Positions 28,501 to 37,053 of a stretch of 64,000 bases of DNA are shown piece after piece. The stretch is from Rhabditophanes sp. KR3021. Taxonomy: Eukaryota > Nematoda > Chromadorea > Rhabditida > Alloionematidae. The stretch spans positions 5,270,001 to 5,334,000 of the forward strand of contig CAUJLY010000001.1 in assembly GCA_963281155.1 (NCBI GenBank). Reading direction: 5' to 3'. Made by a program: the position numbers and the translations under genes. Numbering within the stretch: the stretch's first letter is position 1; each line of letters opens with the position of its first letter. Under the pieces are notes generated by a model. The model was given only the letters and a program-made list of their open reading frames with translations, searched no databases and was not told the origin of the DNA.

Positions 28501-31500
28501 TACTGATTCAGGGTATTATACACTTAACGAGGAAGGTTTTACTTTACCAACGGACGAGCCTTATTCTCCAACGCACAAAGATATTATAATCATTGGGCCT
28601 GATAACACTCCATTACAAAAAGACGATGAGGGCAAATATCATGATTCGCTAGGAAATGAAATTCATTTTAATTCGGAAAACAAACCTCTTGACAAGTATC
28701 ATAATGTTTTAAATCGTAATAAGGATGGCAATTATGTTCTGCCTATTACATACCAAACTTTGACAAGCGAAACAAATTTAGAGATTCTCTCAACCACCAA
28801 AAAACCGAAGCTAGCTATTTATAACATTGTTGACCCAGTAACTGGTCCCTTATCTAAAGACAGTTCTGGAAGGTTTTTGGACAAAGCAAATGTCTTAATT
28901 GAAGTTGACAGTGAGGGAAAACCTCTAGCACCCGATAATTCCATTCTCAAAATAGATCCAGAATCTGGCAACTATATTTATCCTGCATCCGACGCTTTTG
29001 GAAATATCCTACCTACCTCCAGCTCTGGAAATCCAATTTACAACATTGTTGATCCATTAGGAAATCTTCTGAAGACAAATTCAGATGGGCTGTTTGTGGG
29101 TAAAAATAACGAGTTAATTAATACAGATCATTTGGGACGTCCCCTTGGAGTGGATGGTGAAGTTTTAAATACGGATTCTCAGGGAAACTTCATATATCAT
29201 GCTACTGATAAGGACGGTAATTTACTCCCAGTCTCAGACGGACTTCCGATTTATCCTATTGTTGACTTCAACAATGTTTTACTAAAAAAAGACCCTAGTA
29301 CTGGCAAATTTGTGGATAAGAAAAATCAGCTTATAAAAATTGACGAAATTGGAAGGCCTCTTCATCCTATTACTGGGGCTATTTTGCCGATGGATGAAAT
29401 ATCAGAAAATTTTGTTTATCCAGCCACTGATAGTAAAAACAATATTTTGCCCACGTCCGAATCGGGAATACCAATTTATAACATCGTAGACGAAAATTCA
29501 CAACCACTTCCTACTAGAAGCGATGGTGTGTTCTTAGATTATTCAATGACCCCAATACCAACTAACTCTGCTGGTATACCCGTAGCCTATAATCAATCTC
29601 CTTTACCAAAGGATGAATCCGGTGATAACTACGTTTTTCACAGAACAAGTTCATCCTCTGAAGAAGCAATTTATCCAACTAATCAGTACGGTCAAATCCT
29701 ATTTCCAATCATTCGACCTGACAAGCAGTATTTGAAAACTAACTCTGAGGGCCGTTATCTAGGTAAGCACATCCACTCAATTATAAAATTTCGTCTTAAA
29801 TGTATTTACAATGCCCATGTAACAGCTTTTCGACAATGATATTGCTTTATTAGTTACAGATACTAATTTTCTTTACAATTAGATAGAGTAGTTAAGACAA
29901 AAAAGGATTGATATAACTAGGTTGAATCTGCGTATCATTTTTTGATTCTTCAGTTAATAATATATTGCAAATTTAGATGAAAATAACGATGAAATTGGAA
30001 TCAACGACCAAGGAATTCCCGTCAACAAAAATCATGAGATTCTTGAACAAAAAGAAGGCAAATATGTTTACCCATATTATGATAGTAGAAATAATATTAT
30101 CCCTAGCGACGCTTCAGGCCTGCCCCTCTATCCAATCCATTATTATGACGGAACCCCACTTAAAACGACTGATGATGGTAGATATCTGGATCCAAATGAT
30201 AAGCTTATTAAACTCGATCAAACAACTAATATTCCACTTGGCCCTGATAATAAACAATTAAAGAAAGACGAACAAACAGATGAATATATCTATCCCGCTG
30301 TTGATGCACAAGGTTCTTTAATTCAGTTATCGCCACAGGGTTTGCCAATTTTAGTTGTGGTTGACACAAATCAACAACCCCTACGTAAAAATAGTGAGGG
30401 CCTATATCTAAATGAAGTAAATGAACCTATTCCTACCTCAGAATCCGGAATTCCACTTGGCAAAGATTTGCAGCCACTTCCCCAAGATGCATATAATAAC
30501 TATTACTATGATCCAGAAGCTCAACTTCTTCCTTCAACCAAACAAGATATTGGTGAGGAAAAAAGCGTTGTTGATCCTTCGCACATTCAAATTTTGGGTC
30601 CAGATTTTAAGTTGATTAAGCCAAACTCAGATGGTGTTTATTTAAATCAAAATGGAGACATTATTGAAATTAATGATGATCGTGAACCGCTTTCTCCTGA
30701 TGGCTCAGTTTTACATAAAAATTCGGAAAACCAATATCTGTACCCCGCTCTTGATATTGAAACCTTGCAACCGCTTCCAACAGACGAAGATTCAAAATTG
30801 CCAATATACCCTATATTAAGGTGAGTTTGAATTCGTAACAATAAGATATAGTAAATAAAGAAAGTTCCTATACAAAATGCATGATAGTAATCATTGTATT
30901 ACAAGAGTATTTCTTTTGACTTTAAACCGTCCGATGATTGTTGACTAATCGACACTATTCAAAATGCTCAGTTTTTACTTTTTTAATGATTTCCAAAGAT
31001 ATCTACATAACTTTGGATAGATTAATTAATATAATGCAAATTATGATACATTTGATTTATAGTCATGATGGAGTTACTTTGCTCCCAACCGATTCAACTA
31101 CCGGAAGGCACATAGATTTGTCCTCACGTGTTATTCCCACCAATAAAATTGGACTACCACTGGATTCTGAACAACAAGTTCTACAAAAAACAAGCCAAGG
31201 GCATTACATATATCCAGAAACAAATAATTTAGGTGAACTAATACCTACTTCTTCTGATGGTTTGAAAATCTATAATATTGTTGGACCAGACATGCAATTA
31301 TTAAATAAAAATGAAGCAGGCCGTTTTGTGGATGTGAATGGTGATGAAATCAGACTAAGAGAGGATTCTCAACCTATAGGACCTGACGGTGAGGTCTTAA
31401 AAATTAATCCAAGCAATGGCTATTATATTTATCCAGCCGTAGGAGTAGATGGTTTTCCTTTACCCACAGATATGGATTCAAAATCTCCAATATATCCAGT

Positions 31501-34500
31501 CATTCAGGCTGGCAGTGGATCTCCTTTACCTACATCAAGCACGGGCCGTCACATAACTTTCGGAGGAGATTTGATTGCAACCGAAAGAACATCCTTTAAA
31601 CCACTCGGTCCAGACAATAAAGTTTTAGCCACCGATTCCCTTCAAAACTTCATATTCCCTGTCCTCGGATTGGATGGGCTTCCTTTACCTACTTCTTCAA
31701 ACACCGGTAAACCGCTTTACAAGGTAAGTACTCATTTAATAATAGTTGTACAAAACACTAATACTATCTTCATTTGGCTAAAATTATTGTTTGGAAATAA
31801 CTGTAATTAATTTACAAAAATACTACTGTCTGATATAAATTGGGCATTATCTCCTTACACCGTTAGATTACTTAAGCTTCATCAATTTAACTCTCATATG
31901 TACTTACATTATTTAACAAATCCCTTAATTCTTTAATTTAAATCTTCTCAATAAGACAAAAGTAACATTCAAATTAAATTAAATAGGATAACTTATTATT
32001 AAAATATCTACGTCTGTGCGTTAAATTAATTATATATTTTTATTAGCAATATGTTTCTATTTAAGACACTCTTTGTTGATGGCATAGTATAAGTAATGGT
32101 TTAATGTTTAAGCAAAAGTATTATTTAAAATAATTTGGTTTGAATGCAATAGTGTTATGTATATTTTAAAATAATTTGATTGTTAATTAATTCCTTTAAA
32201 GATTGTGGACATCGACCAAAACTTACTACCCACTGCTCAAACAGGAGAATATCTTGGAGAGAATAACATGCCGATTTTGACCGATATTTCGGGTATTCCA
32301 ATCAGACCAAACCAGAAGCCATACCCAATGGATAGACTTGGAAATTACGTCTACGATCCATCCCTTGACGCTATAACTCTACCAACCGATGCTCCGATTG
32401 AAGTAGTAGACCACGAAGGCAAATTTCTTCAAAAAGATGAGACTGAGTCAGCGTTCATAGGACCAAATAATGAAATTATTAGTATTGATATGGAAGGAAG
32501 ACCCCTTTTGGACGGTAAGATCCTTCCAATTAATAGTAAGAATCAATATTACTTACCTAAAGCTGTTTCTCTGGTAGAAACTACAACGATGATGCCATTA
32601 GTTGAAGAAATAAAAATAATGAAAGATTATGTGATTATTGGACCAAACAATGAACCTCTTCGCAAAGACAATAAAACGAATAGACATTACAACCAAATTG
32701 GCGAAATTGTTCCAGTCGATAACAATTTCGAACCACTAAATCCAAATGGCGACATTCTAAGTAAAAAAGATGATGAATACAGATATCCAGCAATTGGACC
32801 CGACGGAAAAATGCTACCATTAGATGAAAGAAATCAAAAACCTATATATGGAGTTACAGATGTTTCTGGGAATTTACTACCCACCTCCGAAACAGGCCTC
32901 CACACATTTAATGGTCAGACAATTCCCACAGACCAAACTGGCATTCCACTTGGATTCGATTCATCTCCTTTGCCAATTGGAGAAAAGGGATATCATGTGT
33001 TAGCAGGACCAGTAGTAAGAACATCTGATCATTGTTATGTTAATTCATACATCAATCTACTTGTCATTTATGATGCATCTGAGGATATTACTGTTCTTAA
33101 GTACAGACTTATGAAAGATTTAGCTTCGTCCTTCTTGACTGACCACTTTAATTTGAATATCAATAGAGTTCGCGTTGGCTTGTTGAAGTACGGGCATACT
33201 GTCGAAGTACCTATTTCATTCGGAGATTACAACGACCAAGGAGAATTGCTAAGAAGATTATCAGAATCTCATAGAATTAAAGGAGAGAGTAATCTTGCTT
33301 CAGCACTAAAAGATGCTCACGCAGAATTTAGTATTGAAGAAAATGCAAGTATCCCTCACGTTGCAATTATATTTAAGAATGGCAAATCATCTGAATCTGT
33401 AGAAGAGGGAGCTAAACTGCTAAGGGATAATCATAATGTCAAAATATTCGTAGTTTCTGCTGGAGGTAATCAGAAGGAAGATATTTCTCTTGTTGGAGCA
33501 GGAAATGCTGATCGAATTGTTAGCATTGATGATTGGAGACACACAAAGTCAAAAGACATTGGAAGAATTGCAGACAGAATTTGCGAATTTGCACCAAATG
33601 TAACGGGGAACGAAGCAATTCCTTGGCCCGTAAGAAAAACCGACTACACCGTTCAACCCAAAGCAGCAATGTCTAAGATTTGTGAAAAAATTGACTGGAC
33701 TGCAGATGTATTATTCATGTTGGATGCTTCTGATAATATCGATGAATCTTCCTATGTAAAAGTTAAGGAAGGAATTGCTGTCTTGATTGATGAATCATTT
33801 GACTTGTCCCCTGATGTTGTACGTGTTGGGGTTATTCAATATTCCGACCGTGTGTCTGTTCCTATTGCATTAGGTCATTACGAAGACAAGGGTGAAATCC
33901 TGTTAAACTTGAATGATTCCGAAAAAATGAGTGGTATTGCTGTAACTAACAAAGCATTTGATGCTGCCAGAGTGCAAATAACAGAACATGGAAGAACGGA
34001 TGTGTCGAATGTCATTATTTTGATTACTTCAGGAAACAACAGAGGTATGTACTATTCAAACGAAGAAATCAAAATATCTTTATTAAAATTAATCGTCGGT
34101 GGTCATCTTGAGTTTAAACGTCTTTTGTGTCAAGCTGTCAGCGACTGCACATGCATCGACAGAATTGAGAAGTTGTTTAAATTAAATGAGAGGACCAAAA
34201 TATTTTACTAAAATTAAACTATTCAAGCGAAGGAATCAAAATACGTATTCAAATAATTCATCAATAGTCATCTTAAGATCGAGTATCGTTTTAATTAAGA
34301 TGTCTGTGACAACCCATTTAGAGGCATTGTATTCAAATTAAGTCGTACATAATTCTCCGTAAATACGTAATTGGATATGAGAAGTTAATTGAGTCGTACA
34401 TGTGTGTCCTCTGGACAAGCCAACCTTATTAAACACCGTCAACATGTTCTCAAAATACTTGAAACTGGTACTTTATCTATTTACCTCTCACAGTTAACTT

Positions 34501-37053
34501 GGTAGGAACGGATGAATTCAACTAATTGTTGTCTTAATTCGAGAATTTCCTTTTTAAATGTCTTGGCAAAATGAGCAGTCAGTGTGAACTCCTCTTCAAT
34601 TCATCCGTCTAAGCTTCAACCTTAGGTAGACTTTTCGAAGCAGCTTCTTTCTTTCAGTTAGACTAGACTCATCCTTTCTTTGAAACAAGCTAAAAAGACG
34701 TCTTGGTTTTGATGGCTGGTCTGAAACTAAAACAATTGGTCGTTATTAAAATACTTAACTTACCGCTAGCATGCGGATCTTTCCTATCTACAGCTAACGA
34801 CCCTTTATCAACAACAGGTGGCTCATTTCCAGTAGCTTCATAGCTCAATTGACTCATTCCAAGGGGTAAATCCATTTCAACTTTGTTCTCTTAAGTTTTT
34901 CTTTACATCGCCATTGACATCGTTTCCTTCCACAGTTTAGCTCCAATTTGAGTGAGCAATCATTAGTAAATTTTAAAAGTTAAAGAACAACATAAATACA
35001 TTAATAATGAAGACAATTGGAAGTGACTAATATTCAAAAAATATTCTTTTAAAAAACCTTTGTTGTATATGTAGTTTCCTTAAAATCTACATTTTTATAA
35101 ACAATATAATATTTATTTAAATTTTGTAGGAAATGCTATAGCTGCTTCTTTGGAACTTCGTGAACATCACAAGGCTCAAGTATTTGTAATTGCGATTAAA
35201 CCAGATGCTGATCAAGTATCAAGTCTTAAACGTCTTGTAGGAAAAGAACATGCACATGATCGTTTGATGATTGTTAAAGATATTGATGAATTTCAAGGTT
35301 CCACTTTGAAGTATATTAGAAATTCATTGTGTGGAAGAGTTACACCTGCATTTGGAGGTCAATCTACCTCTAGCCCAAGTGCCTTCAAGCGTTCTACGGA
35401 TGAAAACCACTTTACTGATAAACCCATTTTAAGAACAACAAGAGCTATTCGCCCAACAGCGTTATGTAAAGACAAAATTATCCGTCCATTTTTCTTCACT
35501 CTAGTGATTGATGTTACTGCTAGAAGTGAAAGAGCTGACTTTAGAAATGCAATGAGATCCCTTGGTTCATTCTTCATAAACAAATTTGAAGCAACTCCAA
35601 TGATGGCTGTAATTAATTTAGTGTCTGTTGATAGTAACGTTATTACTTACAAGAGAATCGGATTAGATTTAGAAAACGTTTACGATGAATTAGATAAATT
35701 GGTCCAATCAACTTCCGACTATTCCTCTCCAAAACTCGGGCTTGCTATAGATGAAGCTACTATGATGAGTACAGAAAATGCTATTTCAGGGGCTACTAAA
35801 GTAATGATCGTTGTTTCCTCTGATGCTACATCTGGAGACGAAGTTCAACCTTCTGCCGAATACGCTAGAGACGATTTTGGTCATAAATTCATTTCTGTCT
35901 CTATTCGTGAACCATCTACTGAGATTCTCAAGAAAATTAGTGGAGATTCCCCAACAAGGGTAATTCATTTATCTGAATGGAATGATATCGAAGAATTGTT
36001 CTCGTCGTGGGTTAGTTATGCGATTTGTGAAGCAATCGAAGAGAAGGAAGTAACTAGAAAGCCACATAAAATGGAAGAATTACTACCAGAAGTGCACGAG
36101 CAAACAGCGTCTCACATTGAACTAACCCCAATCACACCAAACTCATTGTCGGTTTCATGGATATGTTGCACAAATAACAAACAAAATTATATTGTAAAAT
36201 ATACCCCCGACGTTTCAATTCCTATGGAAAATTGGGTAACCAAGAATGCTACTTGCAGAGATGGATTTGGAATGAAAATTAATGATTTACCGAGTGATTT
36301 TGATTATTTCGTTTGTGTTTTCACTACCGCTGAAGCCAAGAACATTGCGCTCAAATATTCAACCAAACATTGTAATAAACTTCACTTGGATAAAAACAGC
36401 GTGGTTCCGAAAGATTTTGATGTTGCGGATGAAAAAGAGTCAGGAAGTCGTTGTAGGTGTAGATGTGACGAAAAGGGAAAAGCTTTGATTACATCTTCTT
36501 GTTCACAAACTACAACCAAACAAATATTGAGACCTTTATCAACTCTCCCACCAGCTCTTGCTTCTGATGATTGTCCCTGTACAATCAAAAGTCAAAGAGG
36601 ACTCTGTCCCAGAGGTTATTATTTCAACAAAGGAAAATGTTACGGTATGTTTTATTATTAAAACAAGTTATAAATGAAACTTGATATTATTTTTTAGATA
36701 TTAACGAATGTTCTGAAGGAAATGGCGGATGTAATGCTAATGCTTATTGTGTTAATACCCCGGGTGAATACTTCTGTGCATGCCCACATGGAATGATGAG
36801 AGATCCTTCTGATAATAAGAAATGCATTATGGTTTCACAATCTTTTGATAAAATCACTGAGTTATTGGCTCAATATTTGCATGCCAATGTAAAGTCAGCT
36901 GATTTAAGTAAAATCAAGGTTGGCGAAGTTCTTCCAAATGTCCCTATTCAATACAAAGCGGTAATTGAAAGTGAAGATAGGCAAAAGAAGATCACCTTTG
37001 AATGGAGCCAAATGCCTTCTATTATCAAAAGAGCATTGAAATGGTTAATCTAA
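1513..37053 (+). CDS. dig-1: DIG-1/mesocentin-like giant extracellular matrix protein (5'-partial, 33 visible exons)
   Basis: This giant secreted matrix protein combines Ig, FN3, EGF, VWA domains and long acidic repeats, the combination known from C. elegans DIG-1, which holds neurons, axons and sensory organs in place. Visible exons: 1513-1607, 1658-1809, 1890-2045, 2957-3017, 3061-3280, 3509-3785, 4636-4745, 4786-5019, 5059-5323, 5862-6154, 6592-7221, 7359-8062, 8678-9476, 9578-9612, 9656-9715, 10088-10328, 10486-10811, 10855-10924, 10965-11312, 11357-11935, 11992-12723, 13169-13402, 13482-14825, 15327-16049, 16966-20149, 20762-22169, 24471-26339, 27624-29762, 29977-30820, 31063-31723, 32202-34044, 35130-36644, 36698-37053. 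All junctions are GT-AG and phases agree, except a net one-base break in exon 26. Exon 1 opens mid-codon, so the 5' end with signal peptide lies outside. The visible coding length is about 22.5 kb. The assignment rests on architecture and repeat style, not on an alignment. Confidence 0.85.
2122..2607 (-). pseudogene. Antisense nested gene or fragment in dig-1 intron 3
   Basis: The 911-bp intron 2046-2956 carries coding-like sequence on the opposite strand. A 52-codon exon runs 2607-2452 and begins with ATG directly after a TTTTCAG acceptor, starting MRFKENNF and ending DDIYEQ at a GT donor. The next acceptor (TTGTTAG) leads into 2400-2362, giving a short in-frame tail and stop. Downstream at about 2310-2122 another open segment contains SQLMPNDY and [10 protein letters not shown] before a stop. 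An acceptor placed right before an ATG is what a trans-spliced nematode gene would look like, so a very small nested gene (about 64 residues) is possible. A decayed multi-exon gene fits equally well. No family recognised. Confidence 0.35.
3855..4300 (-). pseudogene. Antisense ORF fragment in dig-1 intron 6
   Basis: An open reading frame of about 145 codons without a clear ATG occupies most of the 850-bp intron 3786-4635 on the minus strand. It contains [33 protein letters not shown] and ends with DQYLTQSL and a short tail. Several segments (A-x-Y-E near the middle, TALLK, then Q-Y-(I/L)-T near the C-terminus) resemble the antisense ORF in intron 12 in the same order. The NNF...RK...V-Y-V start also resembles the antisense exon in intron 3. 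This suggests one family of antisense-nested sequences. The match is by eye and weak. It lacks a start codon, so it is a fragment or an internal exon. Confidence 0.4.
6210..6432 (+). other. Sense-strand open segment in dig-1 intron 10 (possible alternative terminal exon or repeat remnant)
   Basis: Within intron 6155-6591 an open stretch of about 70 codons runs from near 6212 to a TAA at about 6432. An acceptor-like TTTTAG precedes GCC at 6260-6261, and joining exon 10 (phase 1) to it keeps the frame: the FN3 strand would continue [10 protein letters not shown]... and end [12 protein letters not shown]. This could be an alternative exon truncating the giant protein. However, the nucleotide stretch around 6190-6290 resembles 34225-34330 in intron 31 (shared CGAAGGAATCAA, then TTAAG-TCGA-ATC-TTTTA), so a dispersed repeat or gene fragment is at least as likely. 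Confidence 0.3.
8063..8677 (+). repeat. Intron 12, duplicated as intron 15 (9716-10087)
   Basis: Introns 12 and 15 start alike (GAAATAAAAATTG then TAAAC), share an internal stretch (TTCAACAAGGCTGTTTCAA) and end alike (GTGTACTTTCAAACT, then TAATACCATTT, then TTTGTAG). They lie at the same point of the FN3 fold, just after a GPGT(P/H)P motif. The two introns are therefore paralogous copies from an internal duplication of an Ig-FN3-FN3 unit, and intron 15 has since lost part of the middle. Confidence 0.8.
8130..8447 (-). other. Antisense ORF in dig-1 intron 12, intact over about 105 codons
   Basis: On the minus strand an ORF follows an acceptor-like ATTATCAG at 8448-8450 and stays open to a stop at 8130. 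It includes [38 protein letters not shown] and ends [10 protein letters not shown]. The internal Met at 8405 could start a 91-residue protein. The same coding signature survives in broken form in the duplicated intron 15 ([14 protein letters not shown], then [14 protein letters not shown] after a frameshift). Conservation of the C-terminal codons across the two copies suggests real coding sequence. No signal peptide, membrane segment or known motif is visible and I do not recognise the family. Confidence 0.45.
9785..9966 (-). pseudogene. Broken copy of the antisense ORF in dig-1 intron 15
   Basis: The minus strand encodes VETALLK, an inserted unrelated stretch with a stop, VNIQLKM, a frameshift, and then [13 protein letters not shown] and a stop. 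This aligns in order with the intact antisense ORF of intron 12 ([27 protein letters not shown]). The insertion and frameshift make it a pseudogene. It dates after the duplication of the host intron. Confidence 0.55.
11992..12120 (+). other. EGF-like domain at the start of dig-1 exon 21
   Basis: After FN3-11, exon 21 opens with [10 protein letters not shown]...[19 protein letters not shown]. The Cys-x-Cys-x3-Cys ... Cys-x-Cys ... Cys spacing and the final G-x-x-C fit an EGF-like module with a truncated first loop. It marks the hinge between the Ig/FN3 block and the acidic repeat region. Confidence 0.7.
15327..16049 (+). repeat. dig-1 exon 24, copy 1 of the DVYGKE...NERNEP module
   Basis: The exon starts at a CTATAG acceptor (15325-15326), because the nearer TTTCAG at about 15280 would run into a stop. 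From about 15420 it carries the ~210-codon module (DAYGKEIFP, then [47 protein letters not shown] in the related copies). The same module recurs at 18235-18890, 21545-22169 and 25720-26339. The second half, from about 15620, is nearly the same at nucleotide level as the other three, while the first half is more diverged. Confidence 0.75.
17165..18890 (+). repeat. Long exonic duplicate in exon 25, near-identical to 24640-26339
   Basis: From about 17168 to 18110 this segment and 24645-25600 read the same with only a handful of differences (e.g. CCACAATATTCCCAGC versus CCAAAATATTCCCAAC). After about 18120 the match continues with more scattered changes to the end of the module. Silent positions are as conserved as replacement positions, which points to very recent duplication or gene conversion rather than selection. 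Confidence 0.8.
18958..20924 (+). other. VWA domains 1 and 2 of the dig-1-like protein (exons 25-26)
   Basis: VWA1 (about 18958-19460) starts [18 protein letters not shown] and ends at the Cys of YENICAQL. Its MIDAS position reads E-T-S-K-D instead of D-x-S-x-S, so metal binding is probably lost. A short acidic-repeat linker follows. VWA2 (about 19780-20924) is split by intron 25. It starts [21 protein letters not shown] (D-x-S-x-S kept), and after the intron continues [10 protein letters not shown] to EAIEDAC. The fold pattern (hydrophobic beta-1, [23 protein letters not shown]) is clear in both. Known VWA domains in matrix proteins mediate protein binding. Confidence 0.75.
20150..20761 (+). 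other. dig-1 intron 25
   Basis: 612-bp intron splitting VWA2, bounded by GG|GTAAGT and ACTTTCAG|A. It contains an open stretch at 20373-20687 that is rich in Ile/Tyr/Lys and looks like AT-rich noise. I see no other element. Confidence 0.7.
20925..21028 (+). other. Frame break in dig-1 exon 26
   Basis: Exon 26 enters in frame through VWA2 up to [10 protein letters not shown] and would stop at 21033-21035. The downstream repeat sequence ([11 protein letters not shown]... to 22169) is open in another frame, which is already open from about 20940 ([15 protein letters not shown]). The exon length is one base off the phase required by its neighbours, while all other 32 exons agree. A single missing base (or two extra) near 20935-20945 explains it. 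A 77-bp intron 20925-21001 would also restore the frame, but its acceptor lacks a pyrimidine tract. Confidence 0.75.
21450..22169 (+). repeat. Third copy of the exonic module (exon 26)
   Basis: From the [12 protein letters not shown] codons at about 21455 through [14 protein letters not shown] codons near 22130, this copy matches 18145-18890 and 25620-26339 at nearly every base. It ends [10 protein letters not shown] rather than [10 protein letters not shown], so its end has diverged slightly. A shorter upstream match ([11 protein letters not shown] at about 21170) is also shared. Confidence 0.8.
22758..23827 (+). mobile_element. TA-flanked TIR element (about 1.07 kb, non-autonomous) in dig-1 intron 26
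   Basis: Intron 26 (22170-24470) contains two inverted copies of a ~28-bp sequence. The left copy starts at 22760 with CACACACAGCTGAGAATCTC, and the right copy, ending at 23825, is its reverse complement with two mismatches (CACACAGAGCTGAGAATCTC on the other strand). Each is preceded on the outside by TA, as expected for a Tc1/mariner-type target duplication. The ~1,010-bp interior is AT-rich without a transposase ORF, so this is a MITE-like or deletion derivative. The flanking intron parts, 22170-22757 and 23828-24470, show nothing else I can support. Confidence 0.6.
24640..26339 (+). repeat. Long exonic duplicate in exon 27, near-identical to 17165-18890
   Basis: Exon 27 (24471-26339) is essentially a copy of the 5' part of exon 25 without the VWA domains. 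Its first 170 bp ([10 protein letters not shown]...) are similar but diverged, and the next ~950 bp are almost unchanged. It ends DATG in the usual phase-1 border. Intron 27 (26340-27623, 1.28 kb) follows; it is AT-rich and I see no element in it. Confidence 0.8.
27662..28567 (+). repeat. 228-bp tandem exonic repeat (76-residue units) in exon 28
   Basis: Three head-to-tail units begin at 27662, 27890 and 28118, each exactly 228 bp and almost identical. A fourth, diverged unit begins at 28346. Each unit encodes [16 protein letters not shown], then [16 protein letters not shown], then [18 protein letters not shown] fifth, still more diverged relative follows at about 28570 ([15 protein letters not shown]). 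The multiple-of-three length preserves the frame, so the copy number can vary between alleles. Confidence 0.9.
33020..36033 (+). other. VWA domains 3-5 of the dig-1-like protein (exons 31-32)
   Basis: VWA3 (about 33020-33600) runs from [17 protein letters not shown] to ADRICEF, with MIDAS position D-A-S-E-D. VWA4 (about 33680-35340) starts [19 protein letters not shown] (D-A-S-D-N), is split by intron 31 after ITSGNNRG, and ends at NSLCGR. VWA5 (about 35460-36033) starts [19 protein letters not shown] (D-V-T-A-R) and ends SYAICE. Each is framed by a Cys pair. The first Asp of the metal site is kept but the last Ser of D-x-S-x-S is changed in all three, so classical MIDAS metal coordination is doubtful. 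They follow the acidic repeats directly. Confidence 0.8.
34225..34895 (-). pseudogene. Antisense gene remnant in dig-1 intron 31
   Basis: The 1,085-bp intron 34045-35129 carries minus-strand coding-like sequence. From ATG at 34875 it reads [20 protein letters not shown]... to a GT donor near 34764. A short intron ends TTGTTTTAG, and the frame continues [20 protein letters not shown]...KKLLRKVY to a stop. After a frame change an open segment with [16 protein letters not shown] and [12 protein letters not shown] follows (coiled-coil-like). Stops and frame changes make it a pseudogene of an unrecognised gene. Its far end (about 34225-34330) resembles 6190-6290 in intron 10. Confidence 0.4.
36085..37053 (+). 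other. C-terminal FN3-like, Cys-rich and calcium-binding EGF tail of the dig-1-like protein
   Basis: After VWA5 comes an FN3-like module ([14 protein letters not shown]...) that, unusually, carries several Cys. A Cys cluster follows (SRCRCRC, then DDCPCTI and [15 protein letters not shown]). Exon 33 starts [12 protein letters not shown] and continues [15 protein letters not shown], the signature of a calcium-binding EGF domain (D-I-N-E-C start, conserved Asn/Tyr). The last ~80 residues contain no Cys and end [13 protein letters not shown]. Possible polyadenylation signal AATAAA lies at 37146-37151. Confidence 0.8.

Larger units (their letters stand above)
12124..32995 (+). repeat. Mesocentin-type acidic repeat region of the dig-1-like gene (exons 21-31)
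   Basis: This region holds more than 3,500 codons of a loose Asp/Asn/Gly/Pro-rich repeat. The recurring cycle reads roughly YPIVDxxGxxL, then KNxDGxYxDxxGNxI, then PLxPxxGxxL, then DxxGxYxYP, then LPTxxSxxPIY. It has almost no Cys or Trp, many PT(D/S) turns and high negative charge, so an extended, calcium- or sugar-decorated rod is plausible (inference). The D-x-x-G-x-x-L-P-T style is that of DIG-1. Exon borders usually fall after an (A/S/T)-G dipeptide in phase 1, e.g. DASG|TYIYP at 16049/16966, DASG|AFIYP at 22169/24471 and DATG|VYIYP at 26339/27624. That makes the exons exchangeable without frame change. Confidence 0.85.
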
